From contig SHYK01000005.1 of assembly GCA_009692845.1 (NCBI GenBank), forward strand, positions 1-64,000: a stretch of DNA of 64,000 nucleotides. Direction: 5' to 3'. Below are positions 54,388 to 62,898 of this stretch, piece after piece. The translations under genes were made by a program, and so were the position numbers. The notes under the pieces are model-generated. The model was given only the letters and a program-made list of their open reading frames with translations. It searched no databases and had not been told where the DNA came from. Position 1 is the stretch's first letter. Every line of letters begins with the position of its first letter. This stretch comes from Chloroflexota bacterium (lineage in GTDB: Bacteria > Chloroflexota > UBA6077 > SHYK01).

Positions 54388-55674
54388 TCAGCCTCTGAGT
54401 GCCCGTTGAACCATCTCGGCGGCTTCCATGTCCATGCCTTGAACGGCGTGCGTGTAAAGGTCCATCGTGATTCCGATGGTGCTATGGCCGAGGCGGTCGC
54501 TCGCGATCTTCATCGACACGCCTGCGCGAAGCATTAGCGTGGCATGGGCGTGGCGGAGATCATGGAAACGGAAGCTCTCGGGGATCCTGGCTCGCGCCAA
54601 TGCCTTCTTGTAGTCGCGCAGCACGTTACGGCTGTGAAGCGGAGTTCCGAGGTGAGTCGAGAACACGAGCCCGTAGTCGGCCCAAGCGATGCCCGCGGCC
54701 AGTCGCTCGGCGGCTTGCTGGGCCTTGTGGGCGCGCAGCCCCTGGACCGCTTCGCTTGGGAGCCCGATGGTGCGGCGGCTCTTGGCCGTCTTGGTCTCGC
54801 CGAATACTGGTTCGGTGCCACGGACACCTTGCACCCTGGAGAGAATGCGACGGACGGTGAGGCTCCCCGATTCGAGATTGATGTCCTCCCACTTCAGCCC
54901 CAACAGTTCAGCTTGACGGAGACCCGAGTAGACAGCGAGCGTCCAGAGGGCGGCCAGGCGGTCGCCATGCTGTTGGGCCGCTTCAGCGGGTGATTTGCCT
55001 GCTTTCAGTGCATCGCGATATGTCGCGGCGTTTGCGTTGGCGACGTCTAATAGCTTCCCGAGGGCCATCCCATCCGGAGGGTGCATCTCCCGACGGGGGA
55101 CGCTCGGCGGGTCCACGGCTTCGGTGAGGTTGCGCGTGAGATAGCCCCAGCGGACCGCTTGTCCGAACGCCCGGTGCAAGACGGAATGAAGGTGGTGGAC
55201 CATCTTCGGCGAATAAGTCGCCGTGGCCGGGCTCTTTTGTTGGGGCCGCGATCGAACCGTCTCGCCGAGCATTGCGCCATAGAGGCGCTGAAGATCGTCG
55301 GGGCGCAGAACCCGGAGCTTCTTTCTCCCGAGCGCTGGCACCACGTGGAGGCGAACGATGCGCTCGTAATGCTGGTAGGTGCTGAGGCGAACGGTCGCCT
55401 TGGTCGCTTCGAGCCAGCGGGCGAAATAGCCCTCGACGGTCTCGCGCTCTTTGGCGGCGTCGCCGATCAAGCCGTGATCTGCCCGGCTTCGCAGCTCGTC
55501 GAGCTTCTGGCGGGTCTCGTTGCGGGTTGATCCTGAAACCGTCCGCACATCGCGCTTTCCATCGGCTTGGTATCCGACCATGATTTGCCCGGTCCACCGG
55601 CCGCCAGCCCGCTGGTAGATGGTCCCTTCGTGTGCTCCCCGTTTGTGGCTCTTGCGTTTCGGCTCGACGGTCAT
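54388..55674 (-). CDS. Tyrosine recombinase/integrase
   Basis: 428 residues from ATG 55674 (AGGGAG 6 nt upstream). An N-terminal arm-type DNA-binding region (RGAHEGTIYQRAGGRWTGQI), a SAM-like core-binding domain (VEGYFARWLEATKATVRLST), and the catalytic domain with Arg in AVYSGLRQAELLGL, HxxR in FHDLRHAHATLML, His in LGHSTIGIT and Tyr in MDLYTHAV. All catalytic residues are present. It lies beside tRNA-Val and reads towards it, the usual orientation of a tRNA-targeted integrated element. Confidence 0.94.
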   Translation of the reverse strand: MTVEPKRKSHKRGAHEGTIYQRAGGRWTGQIMVGYQADGKRDVRTVSGSTRNETRQKLDELRSRADHGLIGDAAKERETVEGYFARWLEATKATVRLSTYQHYERIVRLHVVPALGRKKLRVLRPDDLQRLYGAMLGETVRSRPQQKSPATATYSPKMVHHLHSVLHRAFGQAVRWGYLTRNLTEAVDPPSVPRREMHPPDGMALGKLLDVANANAATYRDALKAGKSPAEAAQQHGDRLAALWTLAVYSGLRQAELLGLKWEDINLESGSLTVRRILSRVQGVRGTEPVFGETKTAKSRRTIGLPSEAVQGLRAHKAQQAAERLAAGIAWADYGLVFSTHLGTPLHSRNVLRDYKKALARARIPESFRFHDLRHAHATLMLRAGVSMKIASDRLGHSTIGITMDLYTHAVQGMDMEAAEMVQRALRG

Positions 55675-55712
55675 CTTGTACTCCCTTGCTTGATTCTTGA
55701 TTGGGATGCTAG

Positions 55713-56141
55713 TTAGCTGGCTGTCGCCCATTGGGCCCACTTCTCTGCCAGGGAGATCACGCCGAGCCCGTTTGTTTCGGGCCGGTCAGCGAGAAAGATG
55801 GCGGCGGCTTGCAGGCAGCGCAGGCGGACTTCGGTGCCATCAGTGCGCCTGGGAGTTGGCGCTCGAAGCTGCCCTTTCGGTTCGGAGGCGCCCATCTCCA
55901 AAAAGGGGACATCTTCGATGGTCGCGGGTATTTGCGACGAGACTGGCTCAATAGAGCGGACGTAGCCTTTTCCGTCCAGCGTGAGCCGGGCGGTGGTTCC
56001 AGTGGGCGGGATAGTCGGGGCAGGCGATGCGAAGCGGGACAAGTTGAACCACTTGTTTGGCTCTTCGATGGTCAAGAAGCCAGTGCCCGCGCTATTCCCC
56101 TTCGCGATGGTGCGTTCGACGGTGGCGGTCGTGGTCATCAT
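55713..56141 (-). CDS. Hypothetical protein of the integrated element
   Basis: 142 residues. N-terminal part looks beta-rich (GTGFLTIEEPNKWFNLSRF, GTTARLTLDGKGYVRSIEPV), which would suit an OB-fold, and the C-terminal part is a helix with conserved-looking RLRCLQAAAIFLADR. No family assigned. It ends 39 bp before the integrase start, and the divergent AT-rich promoter is further upstream, so it is probably part of one operon with the downstream integrase. Confidence 0.65.
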   Translation of the reverse strand: MMTTTATVERTIAKGNSAGTGFLTIEEPNKWFNLSRFASPAPTIPPTGTTARLTLDGKGYVRSIEPVSSQIPATIEDVPFLEMGASEPKGQLRAPTPRRTDGTEVRLRCLQAAAIFLADRPETNGLGVISLAEKWAQWATAS

Positions 56142-56192
56142 GTTTGTCCTTTCCCGGGGCCGGGGCTCGCGAGCCCCGGTCCCGATGGTTGT

Positions 56193-56351
56193 CTAGCGCT
56201 GGGCTGGCTCTTGCTCGCGAACGGTGAGATAGTTTTCGAGAGCTTCGGCAAGCAATTTGGTCATTGGCTTCCCCGACGATTGCCCAACCAGCCAAAGGCG
56301 GTGAATCAACTCTCGGGGAAGCTCGGGCTGGTATCCGCCCTGGCGGCTCAC
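56193..56351 (-). CDS. Small ribbon-helix-helix-like protein
   Basis: 52 residues from GTG 56351, which overlaps the stop of the upstream SWIM gene (GTGA). PELPRELIHRLWLVGQ then SSGKPMTKLLAEALENYL has the strand-helix-helix spacing of RHH/CopG-type regulators. A DNA-binding regulator of the element is the likely role. The longer reading upstream has no protein-like character. Confidence 0.5.
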   Translation of the reverse strand: MSRQGGYQPELPRELIHRLWLVGQSSGKPMTKLLAEALENYLTVREQEPAQR

Positions 56352-56686
56352 AGGACACCGCCGCAAGCGGAGCAGTAGCCCCAAAGATCGGAACCACGTC
56401 CGAAGGGTTTTGGCTTCCAGCATCCGCAGGGCCATTCGATGATCCCGAGGCCGGCGATGCGGATGCCTTCGACTGCAGCGGCTAGATGGCGGCACTGGTG
56501 GCGATAGGTGAAACCGGGGCAGGTGCACCCCGTTGGGTGTCCAGAGTGGAGATTGACCCGGTAAAAATGGCCTGGGTTCGATTTCGACTCGACTGCGACG
56601 CTTTGGCTCCCATCATCCAGCAGAATCTTTTCGCCTAGGGCTTCGATTGTTCGTGGTAGGCTTCGAGGTGCGGGGCTGGTGCTCAT
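56348..56686 (-). CDS. SWIM-type zinc-finger protein
   Basis: 112 residues from ATG 56686 (GGAGAAGG upstream). The SWIM motif CTCPGFTYRHQCRHLAA (CxCx-n-CxH) is clear near residues 54-70, preceded by VAVESKSNPGHFYRVNLHSG. A second Cys pair (CGCWKP, then CSACGG) follows near the C-terminus and could bind another zinc. SWIM domains bind DNA or proteins. Its place in the element points to an accessory DNA-related role, but the function is unknown. Confidence 0.72.
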   Translation of the reverse strand: MSTSPAPRSLPRTIEALGEKILLDDGSQSVAVESKSNPGHFYRVNLHSGHPTGCTCPGFTYRHQCRHLAAAVEGIRIAGLGIIEWPCGCWKPKPFGRGSDLWGYCSACGGVL

Positions 56687-56751
56687 TTCACCTTCTCCGT
56701 TTCTGGCCGCCGGGTGTGTGAGAGCTCCCGGCGGCCTTCTCAATGTTTGGG

Positions 56752-56961
56752 TTACGCGGCGATGGCGGCCAAGGGCGCACCAAGGTAGACGGCGCGCAGG
56801 GTTTGATCGACGGTTTCAAGTGTGGCCAAGGCGCCCTCCTCATCGCCCGGCTCGAAGTACGCCTTGAGCGTCCAGTAATAGGTGCCGTCCTTGGCCCGCT
56901 GCAGCTCGATGCTGGACTTGCTCTCGCGGATCGTGGTGGCCATTTGATTGGTCGGTTCCAT
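56752..56961 (-). CDS. Small hypothetical protein, first gene of the element operon
   Basis: 69 residues. ATG 56961 has GGAGGAG 7 nt upstream. The sequence (IRESKSSIELQRAKDGTYYW, LKAYFEPGDEEGALATLETV) looks like a compact alpha/beta domain, with no recognised family. It lies right after the divergent AT-rich promoter and should be the first product of the operon that ends with the integrase. Confidence 0.65.
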   Translation of the reverse strand: MEPTNQMATTIRESKSSIELQRAKDGTYYWTLKAYFEPGDEEGALATLETVDQTLRAVYLGAPLAAIAA

Positions 56962-57077
56962 TGGGATTCTCCTCCGTTCTTATACTATCTTAATCGATAA
57001 TGGTATACGTTGTCAACCTATTGTGATAGTTCTTGTATAATCTCAGATAATGAGCCAATCAGACGAAAGGATTCGAA
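56962..57077. promoter_or_regulatory. Divergent AT-rich promoter region of the integrated element
   Basis: On the minus strand TTGACA is followed after 18 bp by TAAGAT, a near-consensus promoter for the leftward operon. On the plus strand TATAAT stands about 45 bp before the excisionase-like gene. The stretch is far AT-richer than its surroundings and has short repeats around TATACGTTGTCAACC that might be operators. Confidence 0.55.
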
Positions 57078-57272
57078 TTGGCGGAAGGAGACCGATTGCT
57101 CACAGTTCGCGAGGTTGCGGAGCGGATCAGGACCACAGAGGCGACAGTGCGCCGCTGGCTGAGAGATGGACACCTAAGTGGCGTCCGGCCTGGGGGCACG
57201 AAGCTCGGGTGGCGGATCGCGGAGTCCGAGCTTCAGAGGTTCCTAAGCAGTTCGACGGCGCCCGGATCTTGA
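57078..57272 (+). CDS. Excisionase/MerR-type helix-turn-helix protein
   Basis: 64 residues, starting at TTG 57078. The winged-helix pattern LLTVREVAERIRTTEATVRR, WLRDGHLSGVRPGG, GWRIAESELQRFL is the classic small DNA-binding domain of excisionases and DNA-binding helix-turn-helix proteins. Divergent from the operon that contains the integrase, it is a good candidate for the directionality factor or repressor of the element. Confidence 0.82.
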   Translation: MAEGDRLLTVREVAERIRTTEATVRRWLRDGHLSGVRPGGTKLGWRIAESELQRFLSSSTAPGS

Positions 57273-57581
57273 AACCCCGGGGTATGCCCCCCGCGCTGTA
57301 TCCAAGGCTCAGGCCGTGGGGCGGTGAATTGTCTTGCGCACCGACCATGAGGGGCGGGGTATCGGGACAGGGCGTAATAAGGACGTGCTCATCTGTGAGA
57401 TGTGTCCGCGTCCACCGATTCGGAAAAATGAAAGACTGGGGCTCGAACTTCAAAGTGGCTCAAAGCGCAGCGGCTCAAGCGGACAAAGCCAAGTTCGACC
57501 TGAAGGACTTACAGGCGGTGCTTATCAATGCTTGCTTTGGTTCGATGAGAGCGGGTCAAGGGGGTTAGGGCGGGATTGGGC
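57273..57581. other. Intergenic stretch downstream of the excisionase-like gene
   Basis: Apart from a possible 46-residue ORF at 57428-57568 (MKDWGSNFKVAQSAAAQADK...), weakly supported and without a ribosome binding site, no feature is evident. No second copy of the tRNA-Val 3' end was found here, so the right end of the element is not located. Confidence 0.35.
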
Positions 57582-58523
57582 TCAGGACCCGAAAAAGTGA
57601 TGCAGATTCTCCCCCAGTGCTTTGATCACGACCACAGCCAGAAGAATCCCCCAGAGCCAAAACGGCCCATCGGCAAAGAATGCCACCCACGAAAGTCTCT
57701 TCTTCGAACGCGGTAATGGCGAAATCGGGATTGGAAGCGAATCCTGCCGCATTGACGGTCCTCGCTCGTGCAGGAGCAGATCGCGTGCCAAGACCACTCG
57801 GGTGCCCGCCGCTAGGTCGTGAAGTGCCCGGCGATCCTTTCGGACTAGGGGCACCCCAAAAGTCCATCCGATCATGAGGTACAAGAGGAATCTGAGCGAC
57901 GCTCTAAGCACACCGGCCAGGCCGCTTAGGCGCCGGCCATCAGGACCGAGGATCGCGACGCCCAGCACGTACTTGCCGACGGAACTACCCGCAAGGCCCC
58001 AGCAAAACGTGAAGTACACCGCTGCAATGAGGTATCCGAACACGGTCGCCCCGGCCTCGGTAGCCATCAGCTCCTTTACGAGGCTGCTGTCAAAAGGGGC
58101 AGAAGGAACAGGCTGGCGTACTAGAAGCAGCCAGGTAATAACGCCCCACGCAAGGAGAACGCATGCGATGTTGTCGATCATGCTGGCCAACCATCGGCGG
58201 CTCAAAGGCGCCCGCTGGTACCGCTCACCCAAAACCTTGAGACGGCTATCGAGCCCGTGGTTGTCTTCGATGGGTGCTGTCTGGGTGTCTTCACCCGCCG
58301 AGGGCTCCGGGCCTGGGACTCGGCGGCGTTCGGCCTCGAATACTTGAAGGAGTTGCTCGGTCACCGGAACCAACACGCCTGTGTACGCGCGCAAAGCAGC
58401 GAGAACATCACCGAACTGTGCAGAGTGGTCGAGGGCCAAAGCGCCGGCGGCGAAGATGCGAAATAGGCCATCCGTGTACGCTGTGAGCGCTTTTTGCTGC
58501 TCAGCCTCAGCTTCGTTGGTCAC
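57582..58523 (-). CDS. RDD-family membrane protein
   Basis: 313 residues from GTG 58523 (ATG 58595 is an upstream in-frame alternative whose sequence looks unlike a protein start). N-terminal helical soluble domain (ALTAYTDGLFRIFAAGALAL), linker, then the RDD domain: RRWLASMIDNIACVLLAWGV, WGLAGSSVGKYVLGVAILGPDG and RKDRRALHDLAAGTRVV, which carry the conserved Arg/Asp residues. A last hydrophobic helix (FWLWGILLAVVVIKAL) follows. RDD proteins may be channels or transporters; the function here is unknown. Confidence 0.8.
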   Translation of the reverse strand: MTNEAEAEQQKALTAYTDGLFRIFAAGALALDHSAQFGDVLAALRAYTGVLVPVTEQLLQVFEAERRRVPGPEPSAGEDTQTAPIEDNHGLDSRLKVLGERYQRAPLSRRWLASMIDNIACVLLAWGVITWLLLVRQPVPSAPFDSSLVKELMATEAGATVFGYLIAAVYFTFCWGLAGSSVGKYVLGVAILGPDGRRLSGLAGVLRASLRFLLYLMIGWTFGVPLVRKDRRALHDLAAGTRVVLARDLLLHERGPSMRQDSLPIPISPLPRSKKRLSWVAFFADGPFWLWGILLAVVVIKALGENLHHFFGS

Positions 58524-58724
58524 TCTTGCCGCCGCCGTTTCGCACCAAATTGGCGGGTCTTGCGACCGCGTTGCCGTGATGCAAGGCGCAAGCATACTCC
58601 AGGCAGCAAGCAGTCCATGACGCAGCTAGCAAGGCGGCGGGCAGCCAACGAGAGCCCGAACAAGACGAAGACGGCCCTCGGTGGGCGGCTACCGTAGCCG
58701 CTGTCTCGAAAGACCGTGAGAGGA

Positions 58725-59003
58725 TCAAGGCTGGCGGTCCTTAAAGTTGCCTCGACGCAGGTACTTTTGCTCCTCAGCGGTGCCCGACTGCCAATATTCT
58801 TCTTGGAGCTTTTCTCGTTCCTCCCCTTGAGCAGCGAGAAGCCTGTGCAGCAGGTCAAGTCTTGCATCTTGTCGCTGTTTCCTCTGCCGATCCCGCCTCT
58901 CGCGTTCAGTTCTTTCCTCTTCAAGGAAAATGGACGCCCGGAGTTGCCGGTCGTCGGCCTCCCGTTTGAGCGTCGGGTTATGGCTCTGAAGCACGTCACC
59001 CAA
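58725..59003 (-). CDS. Charged coiled-coil protein
   Basis: 92 residues, TTG start at 59003 immediately after the stop of the upstream membrane protein gene. Very charged helix (EEERTERERRDRQRKQRQDA, RLLAAQGEEREKLQEEYWQ). No family. Probably co-translated with the preceding small membrane protein. Confidence 0.55.
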   Translation of the reverse strand: MGDVLQSHNPTLKREADDRQLRASIFLEEERTERERRDRQRKQRQDARLDLLHRLLAAQGEEREKLQEEYWQSGTAEEQKYLRRGNFKDRQP

Positions 59004-59198
59004 CTAATTGACCACGAAACTGAAGGCGAAGTAGAGAATTGCCCACAGAACAAGAGCCGCTAGAACCCACCCGCCGAGTATTCCGAGGGCTTCACCGGTC
59101 GGCGGCTTGGCGCCCGGCAGCAATGGCTGGGCATGATAACTTTGAGCGATCCAGATGGTTGCGCCGATGGCAGCGAGAATCCCAGTGAAGCCTTTCAA
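59004..59198 (-). CDS. Small membrane protein
   Basis: 64 residues with two membrane helices (GILAAIGATIWIAQSYHA and LGGWVLAALVLWAILYFAF) joined by a Pro/Gly-rich loop. ATG 59198. Part of a leftward run of small membrane or coiled-coil genes between the GMC oxidoreductase and the RDD gene. No family recognised. Confidence 0.6.
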   Translation of the reverse strand: MKGFTGILAAIGATIWIAQSYHAQPLLPGAKPPTGEALGILGGWVLAALVLWAILYFAFSFVVN

Positions 59199-59232
59199 GG
59201 GGCGCCTTCAGCCAACGGGAGCGACGGCTGGG

Positions 59233-59430
59233 TCACCGAAGGCGGTCCTTTATCCAAGTGAAGAGACCTGTCATGAGGGCAATCGGAAGGCCAATCACCA
59301 CAATCACAACGACGATCAACACCATAGGCAGAATGGCGGTCCCCAGAAAAAAGGTGAAGACGCCAACCGCGAACCCGGCTGGCAGATCACTACTTACCCT
59401 CTTTGAAAAAGTCGGACAGGCGCTCGCCAA
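59233..59430 (-). CDS. Small membrane protein
   Basis: Up to 65 residues; two closely spaced hydrophobic helices (FAVGVFTFFLGTAILPMVLI and VVVIVVIGLPIALMTGLFTW). The listed start lies 41 bp inside the end of the GMC oxidoreductase gene; the real start may be nearer its stop (about 59385), where no ATG/GTG/TTG is in frame. First of the small leftward cluster. Function unknown. Confidence 0.5.
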   Translation of the reverse strand: MASACPTFSKRVSSDLPAGFAVGVFTFFLGTAILPMVLIVVVIVVIGLPIALMTGLFTWIKDRLR

Positions 59431-60904
59431 CCATGATGGCAGTGAGGTTCGTGTTTACGTGGGGAATGGTGGGGAAGATCGAGGCGTCGGCCACCCACAG
59501 GTTGTCCATCCCGTGCACCCGGAGCCGCTCGTCGACTACTGCACGGGGGTTGGAAGCGGGCGCCATCATGCAGGTGCCCGAGCTATGGTGATAGCTATCC
59601 ATCGTGCTCTGCGCAAAGGTGATCCAGTCATCGCTCGGGGCGGGCTGGATGAGCGGCCCGTAGAACTGCTCCATTCCGCCACTGTGGGTCATCTCCATGA
59701 TGAACTCCATCGCATTACGCATCGCCGCGATGTCCACCGGATCCTCGAGCATGGGTGAATGAACGTTCGGTAGCTCCGCCGGATCCCTATTCTGGAGGGT
59801 GACCCGGCCGCGGTTGGTCTGCTGAACCAGGTTGGCCCCCACTGGGAGCATCGGCTTGAGACTGCCCACCTGGATGGGTGCTCCGGCGCCGATGTGGAAA
59901 TTTCCGCAGGACAGGCTGGGATCGCTCTTGTACACGAGTCGCGCCCGAGGAATGATCCAGTCGGTCTGGTAGCCGGTCTGGCCCTCGAAGGTCATCGTGA
60001 TCTTGGCGTGGTCCTGGTGGTTCTCGCCGACCCCGGCCAGGTTGTTCACGACCGGGATCCCCAGCCGATTCAGCTCGGCCTCCGGGCCGATGCCGGATAG
60101 CATGAGAATCTGGGGGCTGTGCAAGGCGCCCGCGCTGAGCACTACTCGGTCAGCCGTCGCCGAGTGAGACTGACCTTCCCGGACGTACTGCACGGCGTCC
60201 ACATGCTTGCCGGAGATCTTCAGCCCGGTCACGAGCGCGTCTGCGACGATGGTGAGGTTGGGCCGCCCTCGAGCGGGATCGAGATAGGCGACGGTGGTGG
60301 ATTGTCGCGCGCCATTCTTGATATTGGATGCAGACGGGCCGACGCCAAATGGGTCGGGCCCGTTGAGGTCGGGGCAGATGGGCAAGCCCATCGCGGTGAC
60401 CCTTTCGATGAAGGCCTGGACCGGCTCATCCAGGGGCTGATCGAAGGTCCACGGCCTTTTGATATAGATCGGGCCGCTAGACCCGTGAATCGGGCTATCC
60501 GGGAAATCTTGATCCGACTCCATCCGTCGGAGGATCGGCAAGCACTCTTCGTAGGACCAGCTCGGGTTGCCGTGGGCCACCCAGTTCTCGAAGTCGAGCC
60601 GGGTCGGGCGAGGCGCAGCCATCGCGTTGACCGACGAGCCCCCGCCCATGATCCGACCGGACAGCTCGTAAAAGGTGCTGCCGTCAACCTTTCGCTCGCT
60701 CGGATACATGAGGATGTAGTCCGACTCGAGCAGCAGGTTCACGTCGCGGCGTCCCGCCGCCACGATATCCGGCAGGGGCTGCGGGTCAGGGCCGGCTTCG
60801 ATAAGGAGCACCTTGCAGGCGGGGTCCTCGGTGAGGCGAGCCGCCGCCGCGCATCCCGCCGAGCCGCCGCCGATGATGATGACGTCGAAGATCTCCTGGG
60901 CCAT
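59390..60904 (-). CDS. GMC-family FAD-dependent oxidoreductase
   Basis: 504 residues from ATG 60904 (GGAAGGAG about 6 nt upstream); a longer frame upstream was rejected. N-terminal FAD fold DVIIIGGGSAGCAAAARL, GMC signature GRIMGGGSSVNAMAAPR, second signature SAGALHSPQILMLSGIGP, and the catalytic C-terminal pair YHHSSGTCMM and PHVNTNLTAIMVGERL. Oxidises an alcohol (choline, aryl alcohol, sugar or similar); the substrate cannot be read. Divergent from the CoxG-like gene across about 150 bp. Confidence 0.92.
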   Translation of the reverse strand: MAQEIFDVIIIGGGSAGCAAAARLTEDPACKVLLIEAGPDPQPLPDIVAAGRRDVNLLLESDYILMYPSERKVDGSTFYELSGRIMGGGSSVNAMAAPRPTRLDFENWVAHGNPSWSYEECLPILRRMESDQDFPDSPIHGSSGPIYIKRPWTFDQPLDEPVQAFIERVTAMGLPICPDLNGPDPFGVGPSASNIKNGARQSTTVAYLDPARGRPNLTIVADALVTGLKISGKHVDAVQYVREGQSHSATADRVVLSAGALHSPQILMLSGIGPEAELNRLGIPVVNNLAGVGENHQDHAKITMTFEGQTGYQTDWIIPRARLVYKSDPSLSCGNFHIGAGAPIQVGSLKPMLPVGANLVQQTNRGRVTLQNRDPAELPNVHSPMLEDPVDIAAMRNAMEFIMEMTHSGGMEQFYGPLIQPAPSDDWITFAQSTMDSYHHSSGTCMMAPASNPRAVVDERLRVHGMDNLWVADASIFPTIPHVNTNLTAIMVGERLSDFFKEGK

Positions 60905-61054
60905 TGCTGTTGCTCCTTCCTGCCCCACAAGAGCCTCGTAAAGCTTGCTCAGGGCGAGGGTCGAACCTCGCTGGTCGCCGTAGTATATGGTTGTGATCTC
61001 ATTCTTGGTTGCTGTCCTCGGTCCTGAGTTGGATAGGAGCGCGAGAGGTGCTTG

Positions 61055-61516
61055 ATGCTGTTTAGCGGAACGATGACCCTCGATGCTGAAGCCGGCAAGG
61101 TCTGGGATTTCTTGCTCGATGCGAAAGCATTCGCGGCCTGCGTGCCGGGCGTCGAAAAGGTTGTTCAGATCGACGAGCGGACATTTGAGGGCGTCATCCA
61201 GGCGACGGTGGGCCCCATCTCGGGCGAATTTCCGTTTCGGGCGGAAATAAAGGACAGCAAGCCCCCCACTGAGCTCTCGGCTCTGGTGCACGGCACCGAC
61301 TCGATTACCAGAAGCACGATCGACGCCGAGCTGAGCCTGGTGCTGACCGCACTCCCGGCTGATCAAACGGAGCTCGGCTATAAGGCGGTCGTCAACATCA
61401 AAGGCAGGCTGGCCATCATTGGCGACATGGTCCTGCGCGCTACGGCGGCGGTGATGCTGGAGGAGTTCAAGGACCGCGTCCGTCGCAATCTCGAGAGCGA
61501 CCTGGTGACGTTTTGA
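61055..61516 (+). CDS. CoxG-like SRPBCC/START-type protein
   Basis: 153 residues. GTMTLDAEAGKVWDFLLDAK then CVPGVEKVVQID, QATVGPISGEFPF and a C-terminal helix MLEEFKDRVRRNLESDL define the CoxG/CO-dehydrogenase subunit G group of SRPBCC proteins, which hold hydrophobic ligands or aid cofactor assembly. No molybdenum hydroxylase genes are in the window, so the partner is unknown. ATG 61055 follows GAGAGGTG; a TTG codon precedes. Confidence 0.85.
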   Translation: MLFSGTMTLDAEAGKVWDFLLDAKAFAACVPGVEKVVQIDERTFEGVIQATVGPISGEFPFRAEIKDSKPPTELSALVHGTDSITRSTIDAELSLVLTALPADQTELGYKAVVNIKGRLAIIGDMVLRATAAVMLEEFKDRVRRNLESDLVTF

Positions 61517-61655
61517 CAGGAAATGCGCCGTAGCATGCGGCGCATTTCCTACCGGGAAGCTAAGATACCGGCACAGTCAGAAAGTGTTGGAACCTGGGAC
61601 GCAGATCCGCCCACCATCCGGTCGAACCTGGGGCGGCGGATTCGGAGGAGGAAGG

Positions 61656-62045
61656 ATGAATACATTGGAGCGGCCGTTCACCCTGGATCACCTCGACCAC
61701 GTCGTGCTCCGGGTGCATGACGTGGAGAAGTCGAGCGATTTCTACCGGATGCTAGGGGGCGACGTGGGAGAGGAACGGGGCGCGGGCGTCCCGGTCCACA
61801 TCACGGATGGTCAGACCATTATTCTGCAGCGCCACCCCGAATACGTCCCCGCTGACCTCACCGCGATCGACCACATCAACTTGAATATTCATGCCCCGGA
61901 CATGCAGCAAGTAAGCGCCTATCTGCTGGCGAACGGCGTTGAGTTCGTGCGCGAGGTGCCGACCCAGGGCGGTGATACGGTGAGGGTCTTCGACCCTGAC
62001 CGGAACGTCATCGAGATCCGGATCGTTCGGGAAGGGTCCCGCTAG
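61656..62045 (+). CDS. VOC superfamily protein (glyoxalase/dioxygenase-like)
   Basis: 129 residues from ATG 61656, preceded by GGAGGAGGAAGG. First module TLDHLDHVVLRVHDVEKSSD, second AIDHINLNIHAPDMQQVSAY, closing FDPDRNVIEIRIV with the metal-ligand His/Glu pattern. The length and EIRI ending fit single-unit fosfomycin-resistance-like or catabolic glyoxalase proteins. Follows the CoxG-like gene on the same strand, 139 bp downstream. Confidence 0.87.
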   Translation: MNTLERPFTLDHLDHVVLRVHDVEKSSDFYRMLGGDVGEERGAGVPVHITDGQTIILQRHPEYVPADLTAIDHINLNIHAPDMQQVSAYLLANGVEFVREVPTQGGDTVRVFDPDRNVIEIRIVREGSR

Positions 62046-62148
62046 ACCGTTCACCCAGTGCACCAGCGCCTTGGCCAGCAGCCGACGGCTGGAACCAGCT
62101 TGGCGATGACCAATTCCAGCTACCATGAACCACGGTCCCAGCCGCGCC

Positions 62149-62539
62149 CTACAAGGTGCCGCGGCGGAAGAGAGCGCGCTCGGGCCGATCCCAACTGGGG
62201 GTTTTGGGGGTCCGGTCCATGACGCTCAGCGAGCGTGGGGCGAGCGTGATTTTTTCCATCGCCATCATGCTGACCCTGGGCGAGGCCGTGCGAGAGCGCC
62301 ATCGAATAGCAGCTCGCATGTGAAGCCGCCAGGAGCTCCTCGGGGCTAGTGCGTCCAGACGGCGCATCGGTTCGCGAGGCCCAACTGACTGGCAGATCCT
62401 TGAATAGCTGGGTAGTCGCGGCCGTAACAAGACCTTTTCCCGTGAGCAAGTCTCCTTCCCAACTCGCTTCGGCGCGGCGATCTAGTCCCATTTGCCCTCT
62501 CTCATTGGGCGCCCCCCGGGACAGGAGAGCCCTCAGCAA
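62149..62539 (-). pseudogene. Decayed OsmC/OhrA-family gene
   Basis: The upstream part is clearly OsmC: RRAEASWEGDLLTGKGLV, then TSPEELLAASHASCYSMALS with the family's catalytic Cys. From there the reading frame is lost; pieces in another frame (MEKITLAPRSLSVMD) replace the C-terminal half, and no second catalytic-Cys region is found in any frame before the adjacent genes. One or more indels plus missing 3' end indicate a pseudogene. Confidence 0.6.
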
Positions 62540-62540
62540 A

Positions 62541-62898
62541 CCTGTGGGCTGCGTCTTTGATGGGGCCTGCGTCGCCCACGGGCCGGATTAAAGACTGCCG
62601 GGCGCACGGCCCGCAATGAGCCGATGCCCATGCCCATTTTCCGGTCATCAGAATTGGGCCTTTTTCGGGAAAACTCCGGCATTTTTTGGTAGTAAACGAG
62701 CATCAATTGGCCAGAACGGCCAGAAATCTGGACGAACCGGCAACCTCCGTCGAGTTTAGGCAAAACGGGACATCTATCAGGAAGTCCGTGCCTGACTACG
62801 TCGGCGAGTCGGGACAACTCTTCGCGGGGGCGCAGACGGCCTATGTGGGGCGGACCCATGCTTTCGCGCCCCCTTCTTGTCCGCGTGGAAAGTTTCAT
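62541..62898. other. Stretch without a convincing gene
   Basis: 358 bases between the osmC remnant and the small zinc-motif gene. Open frames cross it on both strands, but none has a ribosome binding site or a recognisable domain. It has locally AT-richer parts (CATTTTCCGGTCATCA, GCATTTTTTGG) and may be the end of another mobile element. No att repeat was found. Confidence 0.35.

Noticed and set aside
60905..61367. Upstream extension of the GMC oxidoreductase
   Set aside because: The frame is open to 61366 but overlaps the divergent CoxG-like gene and lacks family sequence; ATG 60904 has a good ribosome binding site.
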